Positions 1 to 8,660 are shown, numbered from the stretch's first letter. The stretch: 24,784 bases of DNA from JBBRZF01 sp038236965 (GCA_038236965.1 JBBRZF010000035.1:1-24784), one strand, 5' to 3'. Notes: generated by a model from the letters alone, not told the origin. Translations and numbers: made by a program.

Positions 1-692
1 CTGCCCTCGATGGGACCGTCGTGTCGCATCCCGAAGTCACCACCCATCCCGAGATATTCGACGGCGTGCGTCTCCACAAAGGCCAGTCCATCGCCGTCAT
101 CCAGCACAACGCTCGCGTCATCCTCTCCTGCGAGCGCGTCATACTCAACGTCCTGCAACGCATGAGCGGCATCGCCACCGCCACGCGTCACTACGTGGAC
201 GCCGTCTCCGGAACCCACACGCGCATCCTCGATACGCGCAAGACCGTTCCCGGCCTGCGTCTGCTCGATAAATATTCCGTGCGCTGCGGCGGCGGCAAGA
301 ACCATCGCCTGGATCTCTCCGACGGTATCCTTATCAAGAACAATCACATCGACCTCGCCGGCGGGGTCCAGGTCGCCCTCGAGCGCGCTCACCGCAATCG
401 CCGCGGAGAGCAACCTATCGAAGTCGAGGTGCGTTCCTTCGACGAGTTGGAAAAGGCGCTGGCCTTCGGTGCAGAAGCCATTCTGCTCGACAACATGACG
501 CCCGAGCAGGTCCGCAAAGCCGTGGAGAGGGTTCATGCCCACACCCGCCGTATTCCTCTGGAGGCCAGCGGCGGCATCACCCTGGAGAACGTGCGCGCTT
601 ACGCCGAGTGCGGCGTCGATTACATTTCCGTGGGAGCGCTCACCCATTCCGCCCGCGCCGTCGACCTCAGTATGCGCATCGTGGCCGTCTAG
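1..692 (+). CDS. nadC: Nicotinate-nucleotide pyrophosphorylase (quinolinate phosphoribosyltransferase), 5'-truncated by the window edge
   Basis: Forms nicotinate mononucleotide from quinolinate and PRPP in cytosolic de novo NAD synthesis. The reading frame is open from base 3, so the GTG at 21 is internal and roughly 55-65 N-terminal residues of the usual ~285 lie outside the window. Visible family signatures include the LDTRKTVPGLR stretch, the KYSVRCGGGKNHR segment (phosphoribosyl and quinolinate binding), KNNH, the EVEV strand and the C-terminal ASGGITLENV / YISVGALTHS phosphate-binding segments of the type II PRTase barrel. The TAG stop is at 690-692. It is followed on the same strand by a secreted YceI gene and then birA and coaX, a cofactor-themed neighbourhood. 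The family call is very secure; the real start cannot be seen. Confidence 0.95.
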   Translation, partial: ALDGTVVSHPEVTTHPEIFDGVRLHKGQSIAVIQHNARVILSCERVILNVLQRMSGIATATRHYVDAVSGTHTRILDTRKTVPGLRLLDKYSVRCGGGKNHRLDLSDGILIKNNHIDLAGGVQVALERAHRNRRGEQPIEVEVRSFDELEKALAFGAEAILLDNMTPEQVRKAVERVHAHTRRIPLEASGGITLENVRAYAECGVDYISVGALTHSARAVDLSMRIVAV

Positions 693-761
693 CAGAAATC
701 CTGAAACTAAAGAACACGCCGCGCGTCTATATCCATACCTCGACTCAGGACGTGTTGGTTC

Positions 762-1382
762 ATGCGCAATCGTGTTGCTGTAGCCTTCGTGTTGTTCCTC
801 TCCCTTTGTGGTTCGGCCTTTGCAGCCGACGAGTACAAGATCGACGCAGCCCATTCTTCCGCGCAATTCACCGTCAAGCACCTGATGGTAAGCAATGTCA
901 CCGGACGCTTTCGCGAGATGACCGGCACCATCCTTCTTGACGATAAGGATCCGTCCAGGTCCTCTGTCAACGTGGTCATCAAGACCGCCAGCGTCACCAC
1001 CGACAATGATCGTCGCGATACTCACCTGCGCAGTGACTCTTTCTTCGACGTCGAGAAGTATCCCGATATCCGCTTTGTGAGCACCAAGGTCACGAAGCAG
1101 GGTGAACAGTGGGTGGCCGTCGGCAACTTCACCATGAAGGACGTCACCAGGGAAATCACCCTGCCTTTCTCCCTCGCCAAGGCCGAGATCAAGGGAAAGA
1201 ACAAGATCGGAGTAGAGGCCGGCGCCAAGCTCGATCGCTACGAATATCACGTGGACTTCGACAAAACCGGGGCCACCGTCAGTGGCGAAGTCAGGATCGA
1301 ACTGAACCTTGAAGCCAACGGGGTAGTCCCAGTTCCCGCTGCCAGCGCCACTCCGGCGGCGGCGACGAGTGCCAAAAAGTAA
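762..1382 (+). CDS. YceI family periplasmic lipid-binding-like protein
   Basis: A 206-residue exported protein of the YceI family, a lipocalin-like beta barrel that binds isoprenoid or other amphiphilic molecules in the periplasm; the ligand here is unknown. Residues 1-21 form a clear signal peptide with an AFA cleavage site before ADEYKID. The mature part has the family hallmarks: IDAAHSSAQFTVKHL at the start of the barrel, the NVTGRF turn, the RRDTHLRSDSFFDVEKYPDI motif and the GNFTMKDVTREITLP strand. The tail from about residue 188 is rich in Ala, Pro and Thr and is probably an unstructured extension. The ATG has AGGA at 747-750, a rather long 11-nt spacing. It is 69 bp behind nadC and closed by a strong terminator, so it ends a transcription unit. 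Confidence 0.93.
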   Translation: MRNRVAVAFVLFLSLCGSAFAADEYKIDAAHSSAQFTVKHLMVSNVTGRFREMTGTILLDDKDPSRSSVNVVIKTASVTTDNDRRDTHLRSDSFFDVEKYPDIRFVSTKVTKQGEQWVAVGNFTMKDVTREITLPFSLAKAEIKGKNKIGVEAGAKLDRYEYHVDFDKTGATVSGEVRIELNLEANGVVPVPAASATPAAATSAKK

Positions 1383-1399
1383 GGGTGGAAAAGGTCATC

Positions 1400-1436
1400 A
1401 AAACGGCTCGTGCCCAGTGCGCGAGCCGTTTTCCTT
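1400..1436 (+). terminator. Rho-independent terminator after the YceI gene
   Basis: A perfect 11-bp inverted repeat, 1400-1410 (aaaacggctcg) against 1422-1432 (cgagccgtttt), has an 11-nt loop and is followed by a T-rich tract (1429-1437). It lies 18 bp past the YceI stop and separates the nadC/YceI transcript from birA. Confidence 0.88.
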
Positions 1437-1464
1437 TGCAGGTTAGCCTGCAGTTCACGATAAT
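1436..1464 (+). promoter_or_regulatory. Candidate promoter for birA-coaX
   Basis: TTGCAG (1436-1441) and GATAAT (1459-1464) are separated by exactly 17 nt, directly behind the YceI terminator and just ahead of birA. The -10 box is good and the -35 box weak. If used, transcription would begin near 1471 and favour the ATG at 1483 over the in-frame GTG at 1468. This is inferred from consensus only. Confidence 0.35.
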
Positions 1465-1482
1465 CCAGTGTTACGACAAAAT

Positions 1483-2523
1483 ATGGCTATCCGCCCCAAC
1501 CCGCCTTCGACAGGTCCTGAGCAATTTGCTCGCACCGACGCGCGCCTTGGGAAGATCGTTCGCCTGCTCACCGACAATGCGATGTTCGTCGTAAGCGGCA
1601 CCAAGCTGGCCGACGAATTGGGAACCAACCGCAGCGAAGTGTGGAGGCTGGTGCAACAACTTCGCGAACTCGGCGTCGATATCGCCGGACATCCTGCCGA
1701 GGGCTACCAGCTGGCCTCTGTCCCTGACCTGTTGTTGCCCGAGTCCATAGAGCCGAAGTTGCAAGGCACGATCTTCGAGAAACGCGTTCAACACTATTTC
1801 CGCATCGGCTCCACCAATGCCGAAGCGATGGAAGCAGCCGCCGCCGGTGACCCGGAAGGCTCCGTCTTCGTCGCCGAGGAGCAGACATCGGGACGCGGGC
1901 GCGGCTCCCACACTTGGGAATCGCAGGCGTCGCAAGGAATCTACTGCTCCGTTATTCTGCGTCCGCAACTTGCTCCGGCAGATGTGCTGGTCACGTCGTT
2001 GGCTGCGGGACTTGCCGTTTCCCTCGCCACCGAAGAGGTCACCGGAATCCGTCCCGACCTGCGTTGGCCCAACGACGTGCTTTTTGGCGATAAGAAATTC
2101 TGCGGCATTCTGACCGAGTTGAATGCGGAAGCAACGCGGGTTCGCTACGTCGTCGTGGGCATGGGCGTGAATGTGAATCAGGCCGCGTTTGCGCCGGAGA
2201 ACGCCGAGGTCGCAACTTCCTTGCGCATGGAAACCGGCAGGGAATGGTCGCGAGCAGACTTCCTTGCCGCGTTGTTAAAATCGCTAGACCGCGAATATCG
2301 CGAGCTCATGACGGGCTCCGTATCGGCCCGCAAGTACATCATGCACCGCTTCGAAGAGCGCTCCAGTTTCGCGCGTCGCCGACAGGTTCACGTGGAAGAG
2401 AGTGGCGGGTACGACGGCGTCACCGAAGGTCTGGATTCGCGCGGATTCCTCCAGGTGCGCGCCGCCGACGGATTGCGTACCGTCTTGTCGGGCGGAGTTC
2501 GAGCCCGTAACGGAAAAGGATAG
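1483..2523 (+). CDS. birA: Biotin-[acetyl-CoA-carboxylase] ligase / biotin operon repressor (class II BirA)
   Basis: Activates biotin with ATP and transfers it to the carboxyl carrier protein of acetyl-CoA carboxylase. The N-terminal extension marks the two-domain type that can also bind DNA as a biotin-dependent repressor. With this start the protein is 346 aa. A winged helix spans about residues 20-80 (KLADELGTNRSEVWRLVQQL is the helix-turn-helix). The catalytic domain follows with STNAEA (110-115), the biotinyl-AMP loop SGRGRG (136-141), RWPNDV (194-199), the KxxGIL lysine near 204 and the VVGMGVNVN core strand; a small C-terminal SH3-like domain closes it. The frame also allows GTG at 1468. 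I chose ATG 1483 because a candidate -10 box sits at 1459-1464, though no clear Shine-Dalgarno is seen. The stop lies 2 bp before coaX, so the two are co-transcribed. Confidence 0.95.
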   Translation: MAIRPNPPSTGPEQFARTDARLGKIVRLLTDNAMFVVSGTKLADELGTNRSEVWRLVQQLRELGVDIAGHPAEGYQLASVPDLLLPESIEPKLQGTIFEKRVQHYFRIGSTNAEAMEAAAAGDPEGSVFVAEEQTSGRGRGSHTWESQASQGIYCSVILRPQLAPADVLVTSLAAGLAVSLATEEVTGIRPDLRWPNDVLFGDKKFCGILTELNAEATRVRYVVVGMGVNVNQAAFAPENAEVATSLRMETGREWSRADFLAALLKSLDREYRELMTGSVSARKYIMHRFEERSSFARRRQVHVEESGGYDGVTEGLDSRGFLQVRAADGLRTVLSGGVRARNGKG

Positions 2524-2525
2524 CA

Positions 2526-3362
2526 ATGCTGCTGGTTCTGGATGTGGGCAACACCAACACGGTGCTCGGCGTTTACGCCACCACGGAGGGTGGTTCCGTG
2601 GGCGGCGAACTGCTGGCAAATTGGCGCGTGGCCAGCATCAAGACGCAGACCGTCGACGAATACGGCGTGCTCTTTCGCAACCTGTTCGCCATGAGCGGAA
2701 TCGATGCCTCCGGCATCACCGGCATCGTCATCTCATCCGTCGTGCCGCCCATGGACACCACGTTGCGCGAAGTTTGCGAACGATATTTCCAGATGAAGCC
2801 GCTCTTCATCGAACCCGGCGTCAAGACCGGCATGCCCGTTCACTACGACAATCCCAGCGAAGTCGGCGCAGACCGCATCGTCAACAGTGTTTCTGCGTTC
2901 GAGAAATATGGCGGTCCTTGCGTGGTCGTCGATTTCGGCACGGCGACCACCTTCGACGCAGTTTCCGCCAAGGGTGAGTATCTCGGCGGCGTCATCGCCC
3001 CCGGCATCGGAATCTCGGCGGAAGCGCTCTTCGTCCGCACCGCCCGGCTTCCCCGCGTCGATATCAGGAAGCCCTCCCGCATCATCGGAACCAATACCGT
3101 GAGCAGCGTTCAGTCCGGTCTCTATTACGGATACCTCGGATTGGTGGACGGAATCCTCGAGCGCCTGCTGGCCGAGTTGGGCGACGCCAAGGTTGTCGCC
3201 ACCGGAGGCCTTGCATCGCTGATGGGCAGCGGTTCTAAATACATCACCGCCGTGGACGATCTCTTGACCCTGGAAGGTTTGCGTATCGTGTGGGAACGAA
3301 ACTCCGCGCACCTCAAGCGCAAGCAGGACGCGCCAGAAGCCAAAGCCAGGCAACGGACTTAG
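2526..3362 (+). CDS. coaX: Type III pantothenate kinase
   Basis: Phosphorylates pantothenate to 4'-phosphopantothenate, the first step from vitamin B5 to coenzyme A. Type III enzymes belong to the ASKHA fold, need a monovalent cation and are not feedback-inhibited by CoA. The 278-aa length is normal. Visible motifs are the N-terminal phosphate loop DVGNTNT (6-12), GADRI (114-118), the DFGTATTFD phosphate-2 motif (136-144), GGVIAPG (154-160) and a C-terminal ATGGLA adenosine motif. A good Shine-Dalgarno (aaagga, about 2515-2520) sits in the end of birA, and only 2 bp separate the two genes. The upstream pathway genes panB and panC are at the other end of this window on the opposite strand. Confidence 0.96.
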   Translation: MLLVLDVGNTNTVLGVYATTEGGSVGGELLANWRVASIKTQTVDEYGVLFRNLFAMSGIDASGITGIVISSVVPPMDTTLREVCERYFQMKPLFIEPGVKTGMPVHYDNPSEVGADRIVNSVSAFEKYGGPCVVVDFGTATTFDAVSAKGEYLGGVIAPGIGISAEALFVRTARLPRVDIRKPSRIIGTNTVSSVQSGLYYGYLGLVDGILERLLAELGDAKVVATGGLASLMGSGSKYITAVDDLLTLEGLRIVWERNSAHLKRKQDAPEAKARQRT

Positions 3363-3442
3363 TTTTTCCTTGCGCTGCTATTGTGGAAGCAGCGCCTCTT
3401 CTCAGTACAATCGACATCAGCGCCGCCGGCACCGGAAGACTC

Positions 3443-4126
3443 GTGCAAGAATATTTCAATTATTTTACCGAGATCGAAGACCGCTTCCAGCAGCGTCGCG
3501 GGACGCTGCTCATGTTGTCGACCCTCGATTGGGCCTTGATCGAGGGCTGGAAAGATGCGGGCATTCCGCTCGAAGCCGTCCTGCGCGGCATCGACGCGGC
3601 ATTCGATAAATACGACCGTCGCTCGACCAAGACGCGCAAGGTGAACAGCCTGGCCTATTGCACGCAGGAAGTGATGGCGGCGGCGGAAGAGATCGCCGAA
3701 GCTGCCGTCGGCACTACGCGCGAGAAGAAGGATGACAGCGTTGCCAGCCAGGAAGTTGCCGCCTACCTGGAGAAGAACGCCGCTGCCTTCGAGAAAGCGC
3801 AGGTGCCAGCCGCGTCGAAGACGCTCATCGCCGAGGATGTGAAGTCCTTGCGCGAAGTCGCGGCCATCGTTCGCGAGCAGCCCTCCGCATCCATGGAAGA
3901 CCTCGAACGGCGCATGACCGTCATGGAAGAGAAACTATTCGCCTCCCTGCTTACGGTGACCGCCGATGACGATATCATCACCATACGCGCGCAGGCCGAT
4001 CGAGAACTGGCGCCCTATCGAAGCAAGATGACCGGAGCGCAGATCGAACAGCTTATGAAGCAGTATGTGAACAAGAAGCTGTTGGAGCGCCATAACCTGC
4101 CGCGATTGAGTTTGTTCTACATGTAA
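3443..4126 (+). CDS. Conserved protein of unknown function between coaX and the rRNA methyltransferase
   Basis: I do not recognise a characterised family. The product is 227 aa from the GTG at 3443, chosen because ggaag lies about 5 nt upstream; GTG 3383 in the same frame would add 20 residues. No signal peptide or membrane segment is visible, so it is probably cytosolic. The sequence begins with an aromatic/acidic segment (VQEYFNYFTEIEDRFQQ) followed by a hydrophobic LLMLSTLDWALIEGW stretch. It continues with charged helical sequence rich in Ala, Glu and Lys and ends in a positively charged helix before LSLFYM. A predominantly alpha-helical adaptor or nucleoid-type protein would fit, but that is only inference. 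It starts 81 bp after coaX and ends 25 bp before the methyltransferase gene on the same strand, consistent with one operon. Confidence 0.8.
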   Translation: MQEYFNYFTEIEDRFQQRRGTLLMLSTLDWALIEGWKDAGIPLEAVLRGIDAAFDKYDRRSTKTRKVNSLAYCTQEVMAAAEEIAEAAVGTTREKKDDSVASQEVAAYLEKNAAAFEKAQVPAASKTLIAEDVKSLREVAAIVREQPSASMEDLERRMTVMEEKLFASLLTVTADDDIITIRAQADRELAPYRSKMTGAQIEQLMKQYVNKKLLERHNLPRLSLFYM

Positions 4127-4150
4127 GCGGCGCACGAAGAATCGAGTATC

Positions 4151-5467
4151 TTGCAGATCACTATTGAGAAAATGATTTACGGCGGCGACGGACTGGGCAG
4201 ACTTCCTGCCGATGAGCAGGGACGCGGTAAAGCCGTCTTCGTCCCCTTTGTGCTCGAAGCCGAGCGCGTGGAGATCGCACTCCGGGAACAGAAGGCGGGC
4301 TTCGCGCGCGGAACCGTAGAGCGCATCGAAGAGGCGTCGGCCAACCGTGTTCTGCCGCCATGCCCCTACTTCGCTCAGTGTGGCGGATGCCATTATCAGC
4401 ACACAGGCTACGAACACCAGTTGGAAATCAAGGCTGGCATCCTGCGCGAAACGCTTTCCCGAACCGCCAAGCTCACGCTCGAGGCGCCGCTTGAGATTCA
4501 CAAAAGCGAGCCCTGGCAATATCGAAACCGCACGCGCATGAAGGTGCGCACCACGCCCGAATTCGCGCTCGGTTATTACCGCTTCGGCACCCACGAGTTG
4601 CTGCCCGTCGAAGAGTGCCCCATCAGTTCGCCGCTCATCAACCAGGCCATCAGCGCCGTCTGGGAAGTAGGCAAGCAAGGCGTGGATGGCTCGCTTCGCG
4701 AAGTGCAATTTTTCTCCAACCACGACGATTCCGAGATGTTGCTGGAGTTCTACCTCGACAGAAATGGCGAGCCCGAAAAGCTCCGCAAGTTCGCCATGGA
4801 CGTCATGGTCGCGCTGCCCAAGATTGCCGGCGTGGTGGTTTTGCAATCCGTGCAGGGCAGCGACGACGAGACCGAACGCGCCCCACTGGTCAGCACGCGC
4901 ACCGCTCCCGCTGCCGTCATCGGACGCGATTTCCTGCGCTACAAAGTCGGCGAGCATGAATACCGCGTAAGCGGCGGATCCTTCTTCCAGACCAATCGCT
5001 TCATGGCCGAAGAATTGGTAGCCACTGCCACGCGCGACTACCGCGGTCAGGCTGCTCTGGATCTCTACGCCGGCACCGGATTATTTTCTCTGCCTCTGTC
5101 GAAACGTTTCGTAAAAGTTACTTCGGTAGAATCGGCTCCGTACTCGTTCGCGGACCTCGAAAAAAATGCTCCGCGAGGCACCAAGGCCGTTCAATCCACG
5201 ACAGAAGATTTCTTCAAGCGCAAGATACTGGGCAAGTACGATCTGGTGATTGCCGATCCGCCACGCGCAGGCCTCGGTGAAAAAGTGGCGCGAGCGCTAG
5301 GACGGATGAACACCTCGCGTGTGACGTACGTCTCCTGCGATCCAGCAACTCTCGCGCGAGACATGAAAATACTGCTAGAATCCGGCTTCCGCGTAGAGTC
5401 GGTCCACCTGGTGGACTTGTTCCCGCAGACATTCCACATGGAAAGCGTCGTCCACCTGGTTCGTTAG
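4151..5467 (+). CDS. rlmD: 23S rRNA (uracil-5-)-methyltransferase, RlmD/RumA type
   Basis: Class I SAM-dependent enzyme that makes 5-methyluridine in 23S rRNA; U1939 is the RlmD position, and the exact base here is inferred. The 438-aa protein has an N-terminal TRAM RNA-binding domain (about 1-60). An iron-sulfur site follows, with Cys71, Cys77 and Cys80 in CPYFAQCGGC plus Cys156 in VEECP. FFQTN lies at 278-282, the SAM-binding DLYAGTG at 304-310, DPPR at 369-372 and the catalytic Cys396 in SCDPATLARD. All Fe-S and catalytic residues are present. The start is TTG at 4151; no better in-frame start precedes the TRAM domain. The stop is 3 bp before the comEC frame, so translation is probably coupled. 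RlmCD or a related tRNA/rRNA m5U enzyme of the same superfamily is the main alternative. Confidence 0.9.
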   Translation: MQITIEKMIYGGDGLGRLPADEQGRGKAVFVPFVLEAERVEIALREQKAGFARGTVERIEEASANRVLPPCPYFAQCGGCHYQHTGYEHQLEIKAGILRETLSRTAKLTLEAPLEIHKSEPWQYRNRTRMKVRTTPEFALGYYRFGTHELLPVEECPISSPLINQAISAVWEVGKQGVDGSLREVQFFSNHDDSEMLLEFYLDRNGEPEKLRKFAMDVMVALPKIAGVVVLQSVQGSDDETERAPLVSTRTAPAAVIGRDFLRYKVGEHEYRVSGGSFFQTNRFMAEELVATATRDYRGQAALDLYAGTGLFSLPLSKRFVKVTSVESAPYSFADLEKNAPRGTKAVQSTTEDFFKRKILGKYDLVIADPPRAGLGEKVARALGRMNTSRVTYVSCDPATLARDMKILLESGFRVESVHLVDLFPQTFHMESVVHLVR

Positions 5468-5470
5468 GTT

Positions 5471-8140
5471 TTGCGTTCTGCGGTGGGAAGCGCCGGGCTG
5501 CCGGTGAAGCTGTTCGGGCCAATCTCGCCGCAAGTTGAGCGCCCGCTTTTCGGACGCGCCCCGCTGTTCATCGCGGCGCTCTCCTTCGCCGCCGGCATCG
5601 TCCTCGAACGTCACATCTTTCATCCGCCGACCCTCTGGCTGTTTGCGTTTGCGGCTTTCTGCGTGTGCGCCGTCTCGCTTCTTCCGCGCCGTCCTTGGCT
5701 CGCGGCGGTGGCGACGTCACTTCTCTTCGTCATTGCCGGAGCCTTTGCCAGCCAGTCGCAAGCGTCGCAGCCATCTCCCGCCACCACGATCATGCCCTAC
5801 ACCTCCGGTGACGAAGTTGTATTGACCGGCTACGTCGTGCGCGATGGCATCTGGCGCGACAGTGCGTTCGGCGGCAAACAGCAATCCCTCGATATCGCCA
5901 TCCAGCAAGTTGAAGGCGAGGGTGCGCCAGAGAATATCTCCGGCAGCGTTCGGCTGAACATCTTCACGCGCCAGCAGCGCCGTTACGAATCCGACGACGA
6001 CTCCGAGGCCGACGACAACTCCGCTCCGCAGCAGCGCACTTACCTCTATGGCGAGCGATTACGATTGACCGCCAAGCTGCGTCCGCCGATGAATTACGGC
6101 AATCCCGGCGCAATGGATTACCGCGGATACCTAGCCTCGCAGGGAATCAGCGCTCTTGGTTCGTCGCGCGCCGATACCGTGGAGCTGCTGCCCGGCTCTG
6201 GCGGTACGCGATGGGAATACTGGCGCGCCCGCGTGCGCCGCAGCATCATCGCCAAGATTCATCAGACATGGCCGCAGCAGCAGGCTGGCCTCTTCGACGC
6301 CATGCTCATCGGCGAGCGTGCCTATCTAACCCACGAGTGGCGCGACGCCTTTCAACGCAGCGGAACCTATCACATCCTCGTTGTCTCTGGCATGAACGTC
6401 GGCATCCTCGCCTTCGTCGTCTTTTGGGGACTGCGCCGCTTGCGCGCCAAGGCGCTCATCGCAACCGTTCTCACCATGCTGCTCGCCTTCGGCTACACCT
6501 ACGTGACCGACGCGGGCGCTCCCATCCTGCGCGCCACTTTGATGCTGGGAATCTACCTGGCCACTCGACTGCTCTATCGCGAGCGCGCACCACTGAATGC
6601 CGTGGGATTGGCGGCGCTGGCCATCCTGGCCTACGATCCGAAATCGCTCTACGAAGCCAGCTTCCAACTGACATTTCTTTCTGTCGCCGCCATCGGCGGC
6701 ATCGGTGTGCCGCTTCTGGAGCGAACCTCCGAACCCTATCGCGACGCGTTGAATCTCCTGGGCGCAACCGGTTACGACGAAGCCCTTGTCCCCAAGCTCG
6801 CCCAATTCCGCATCGACCTGCGTTTGATCGCGAACAAATTGTCGAGGTTTCTAGGAAGTAGCTTCGCGCTGTTTCTGGTCAGCCGAACGGCGGCGTTTGT
6901 TCTGGCAATCTACGAGATTCTACTCATCTCCGCCCTCATGCAGATCACGCTTGCGTTGCCCATGACGTGGTACTTCCATCGCGCAAGCCTCTTCGCTCTT
7001 CCTGCGAATTCACTGGTCGTTCCCCTCACCGGCTTGCTGATGCCGGCAGCGGTGCTGGCCATCGCATTGGCCTATGTATGGGTTCCGCTGGCCAAGCCCG
7101 CAGCCGTTGTGGCTGGCTGGGCTTTGGGCGGAATCGCCGGAACCGTGAAGCTCCTCGGAACCATGCGTATCTCCGACGTCCGCGTTCCTACTCCGGACTG
7201 GCGTCTCGCGCTCGCCGCAAGTCTTGCGCTTGTCGTAGCGTTGCTGCTCGCGAAGCGCAATAAAGCCCTCTGCGCAGTGGGATTGCTAGGCCTCGTCGTC
7301 ACCGCGTTCTGGATGACCGCCGCGCCCGCCGCGCCGACCTTCGCTCGCGGACAATTCGAACTCACCGCCATCGATGTCGGTCAGGGCGATTCGTTCCTGC
7401 TGGTGTCGCCGGAAGGGAAGACGCTGCTGCTCGATTCCGGCGGCATGCTCGGCAACGGACATTCGGAATTCGACGTAGGCGAAGACGTGGTCTCGCCCTA
7501 CTTGTGGTCGCGCGGAATTTCCCGCTTGGACGCCGTCGCCTTCAGTCACGGACACGCCGACCACATGGGCGGCATGGCGGCCATCGTGCGCAACTTCCAC
7601 CCGCGCGAACTCTGGATGGGCGCCTTTCAGGTTGACACCGCCGACCTCCAACGCCTTCTCGCCGAAACCGACGCTGCGCACGTGAACATCGTGCGGCGCA
7701 CCGCTGGCGAAAACTTCGATTTCGGCGGATTGCATTTCCAGGTGCTCTCGCCGCCCCGCGATTGGGAGTTGAAGCCGCGCGTTCGCGATGACGATGCCAT
7801 GGTTCTGCGCATCAGCTACAAACAAAATTCCGTGCTCATGGTCGGCGACGTCGGAAAGAGAATCGAGCGCGATTTGATCGCCCAAGGCGTACACGCCGAC
7901 ATCCTCAAGGTAGGACACCACGGCAGCACCACCTCTACCTCGGAAGAGTTTCTCGCCGAGGTGCACCCCCGCTATGGAGTCATTTCCGTCGGTACGCGCA
8001 ATTCGTTCAGGCATCCGCGGCCCGAGGTGCTGGCGCGACTGTCGGCCTCAAAGGTCGCGACCTATCGCACCGACACCATGGGTGCGGTTCGTTTTCTGCT
8101 GGATGGAGAATCTATTCGGGTTGCGCCGATTCCTCGGTGA
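5471..8140 (+). CDS. comEC: ComEC/Rec2 DNA uptake channel with metallo-beta-lactamase domain
   Basis: Inner-membrane protein thought to carry single-stranded DNA into the cytoplasm during natural transformation. It is 889 aa in the three-part family layout. An N-terminal DUF4131 region (about 30-230) contains several membrane segments and an acidic insert (ESDDDSEADDNS). The hydrophobic Competence domain (about 270-600) includes the conserved YHILVVSGMN segment. The C-terminal metallo-beta-lactamase domain (about 630-885) carries DVGQGDS, HGHADH (693-698), GDVGKR and LKVGHHGS. The metal ligands look intact, so the proposed nuclease activity may be retained. The assumed start is TTG 5471; GTG 5483 or 5504 would give nearly the same protein. 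The last 29 bp overlap the convergent DUF2007 gene. Other com or pilus genes are not visible here. Confidence 0.94.
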   Translation: MRSAVGSAGLPVKLFGPISPQVERPLFGRAPLFIAALSFAAGIVLERHIFHPPTLWLFAFAAFCVCAVSLLPRRPWLAAVATSLLFVIAGAFASQSQASQPSPATTIMPYTSGDEVVLTGYVVRDGIWRDSAFGGKQQSLDIAIQQVEGEGAPENISGSVRLNIFTRQQRRYESDDDSEADDNSAPQQRTYLYGERLRLTAKLRPPMNYGNPGAMDYRGYLASQGISALGSSRADTVELLPGSGGTRWEYWRARVRRSIIAKIHQTWPQQQAGLFDAMLIGERAYLTHEWRDAFQRSGTYHILVVSGMNVGILAFVVFWGLRRLRAKALIATVLTMLLAFGYTYVTDAGAPILRATLMLGIYLATRLLYRERAPLNAVGLAALAILAYDPKSLYEASFQLTFLSVAAIGGIGVPLLERTSEPYRDALNLLGATGYDEALVPKLAQFRIDLRLIANKLSRFLGSSFALFLVSRTAAFVLAIYEILLISALMQITLALPMTWYFHRASLFALPANSLVVPLTGLLMPAAVLAIALAYVWVPLAKPAAVVAGWALGGIAGTVKLLGTMRISDVRVPTPDWRLALAASLALVVALLLAKRNKALCAVGLLGLVVTAFWMTAAPAAPTFARGQFELTAIDVGQGDSFLLVSPEGKTLLLDSGGMLGNGHSEFDVGEDVVSPYLWSRGISRLDAVAFSHGHADHMGGMAAIVRNFHPRELWMGAFQVDTADLQRLLAETDAAHVNIVRRTAGENFDFGGLHFQVLSPPRDWELKPRVRDDDAMVLRISYKQNSVLMVGDVGKRIERDLIAQGVHADILKVGHHGSTTSTSEEFLAEVHPRYGVISVGTRNSFRHPRPEVLARLSASKVATYRTDTMGAVRFLLDGESIRVAPIPR

Positions 8141-8384
8141 GTTCCGGTTCGGCGGCTGCGCTGGTGCGGTGATCTTCAATCAGTTTCAGGGCTTCGTCCG
8201 ATTGCTCCGGGCGGACTTGCAGCACCACTCCGCCCACGCCAGGCAGCACTTCCTGGGGAGCGTCGAGCGAGATCATAACCGACTCGATTCCGGCAGATTC
8301 CAGTAATCCCTGCACCACCATCGCTTCTGATTCCTGCTCGGTATCAAAGACTTTTACGAGAGCATCGTTCGATTCAATCGCCAT
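8112..8384 (-). CDS. DUF2007 family small protein
   Basis: A 90-aa acidic cytosolic protein of the DUF2007 (putative signal-transducing) type, whose function is not established. The core matches that small ferredoxin-like fold: LVKVFDTEQESEAMVVQGLLESAGIES, a short strand, a VGGVVLQV strand and EQSDEALKLIED. The tail is rich in Glu, Ala and Pro. The start is fixed by a strong Shine-Dalgarno (ggaggga on the minus strand) directly before the ATG at 8384; an in-frame extension to 8465 lacks family similarity. Its stop lies inside the 3' end of comEC, a 29-bp tail-to-tail overlap. Confidence 0.85.
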   Translation of the reverse strand: MAIESNDALVKVFDTEQESEAMVVQGLLESAGIESVMISLDAPQEVLPGVGGVVLQVRPEQSDEALKLIEDHRTSAAAEPELTEESAQPE

Positions 8385-8660
8385 GTTCCCTCCAGCTTCT
8401 TGGATGCCAAAACCGCTTGTAGTGCGACATAGGGGCTTCAAGAAGAATGCGCCAGGCGGTCGCACCTCAAAGGTGCCGCTACCAGAATCATAGACCTCTC
8501 AATCCCTGATTGCATCTTGCGACGGCGCAGAATGGGTGTAAGATGCGCCTCAATTTCGCGCAACAGCGGGCCCGGCCAAACACATCCAAACCTTGAAGTC
8601 ACGCGCCCGGGGGCGAAAGCCTGTTCTGCAGGGTTGGCATTTGTGCCTTGAGGGGACGTA
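8385..8660. other. Intergenic stretch between divergent genes
   Basis: 276 bp between the DUF2007 start (minus) and the unknown gene at 8661 (plus). It must hold both promoters, but none is convincing by eye. A small perfect hairpin, gcacct-caa-aggtgc, lies at 8462-8476. A strong Shine-Dalgarno (gagggga, about 8650-8656) serves the plus-strand gene. No further coding capacity is seen. Confidence 0.5.

Noticed and set aside
3290..3442. Longer N terminus for the unknown protein, overlapping coaX
   Set aside because: The extension reads through the coaX 3' end in another frame and lacks a coherent fold; GTG 3443 has a ribosome-binding site.
3935..4957. 340-aa minus-strand open frame
   Set aside because: It is the antisense shadow of the rlmD-type gene, which has complete Fe-S and SAM motifs on the plus strand.
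8455..8490. REP-like sequence around the gcacct-caa-aggtgc hairpin, with a vaguely similar ggtagcgg string near 23840
   Set aside because: The similarity is only about 8-10 bases and could be chance; not enough to call a repeat family.
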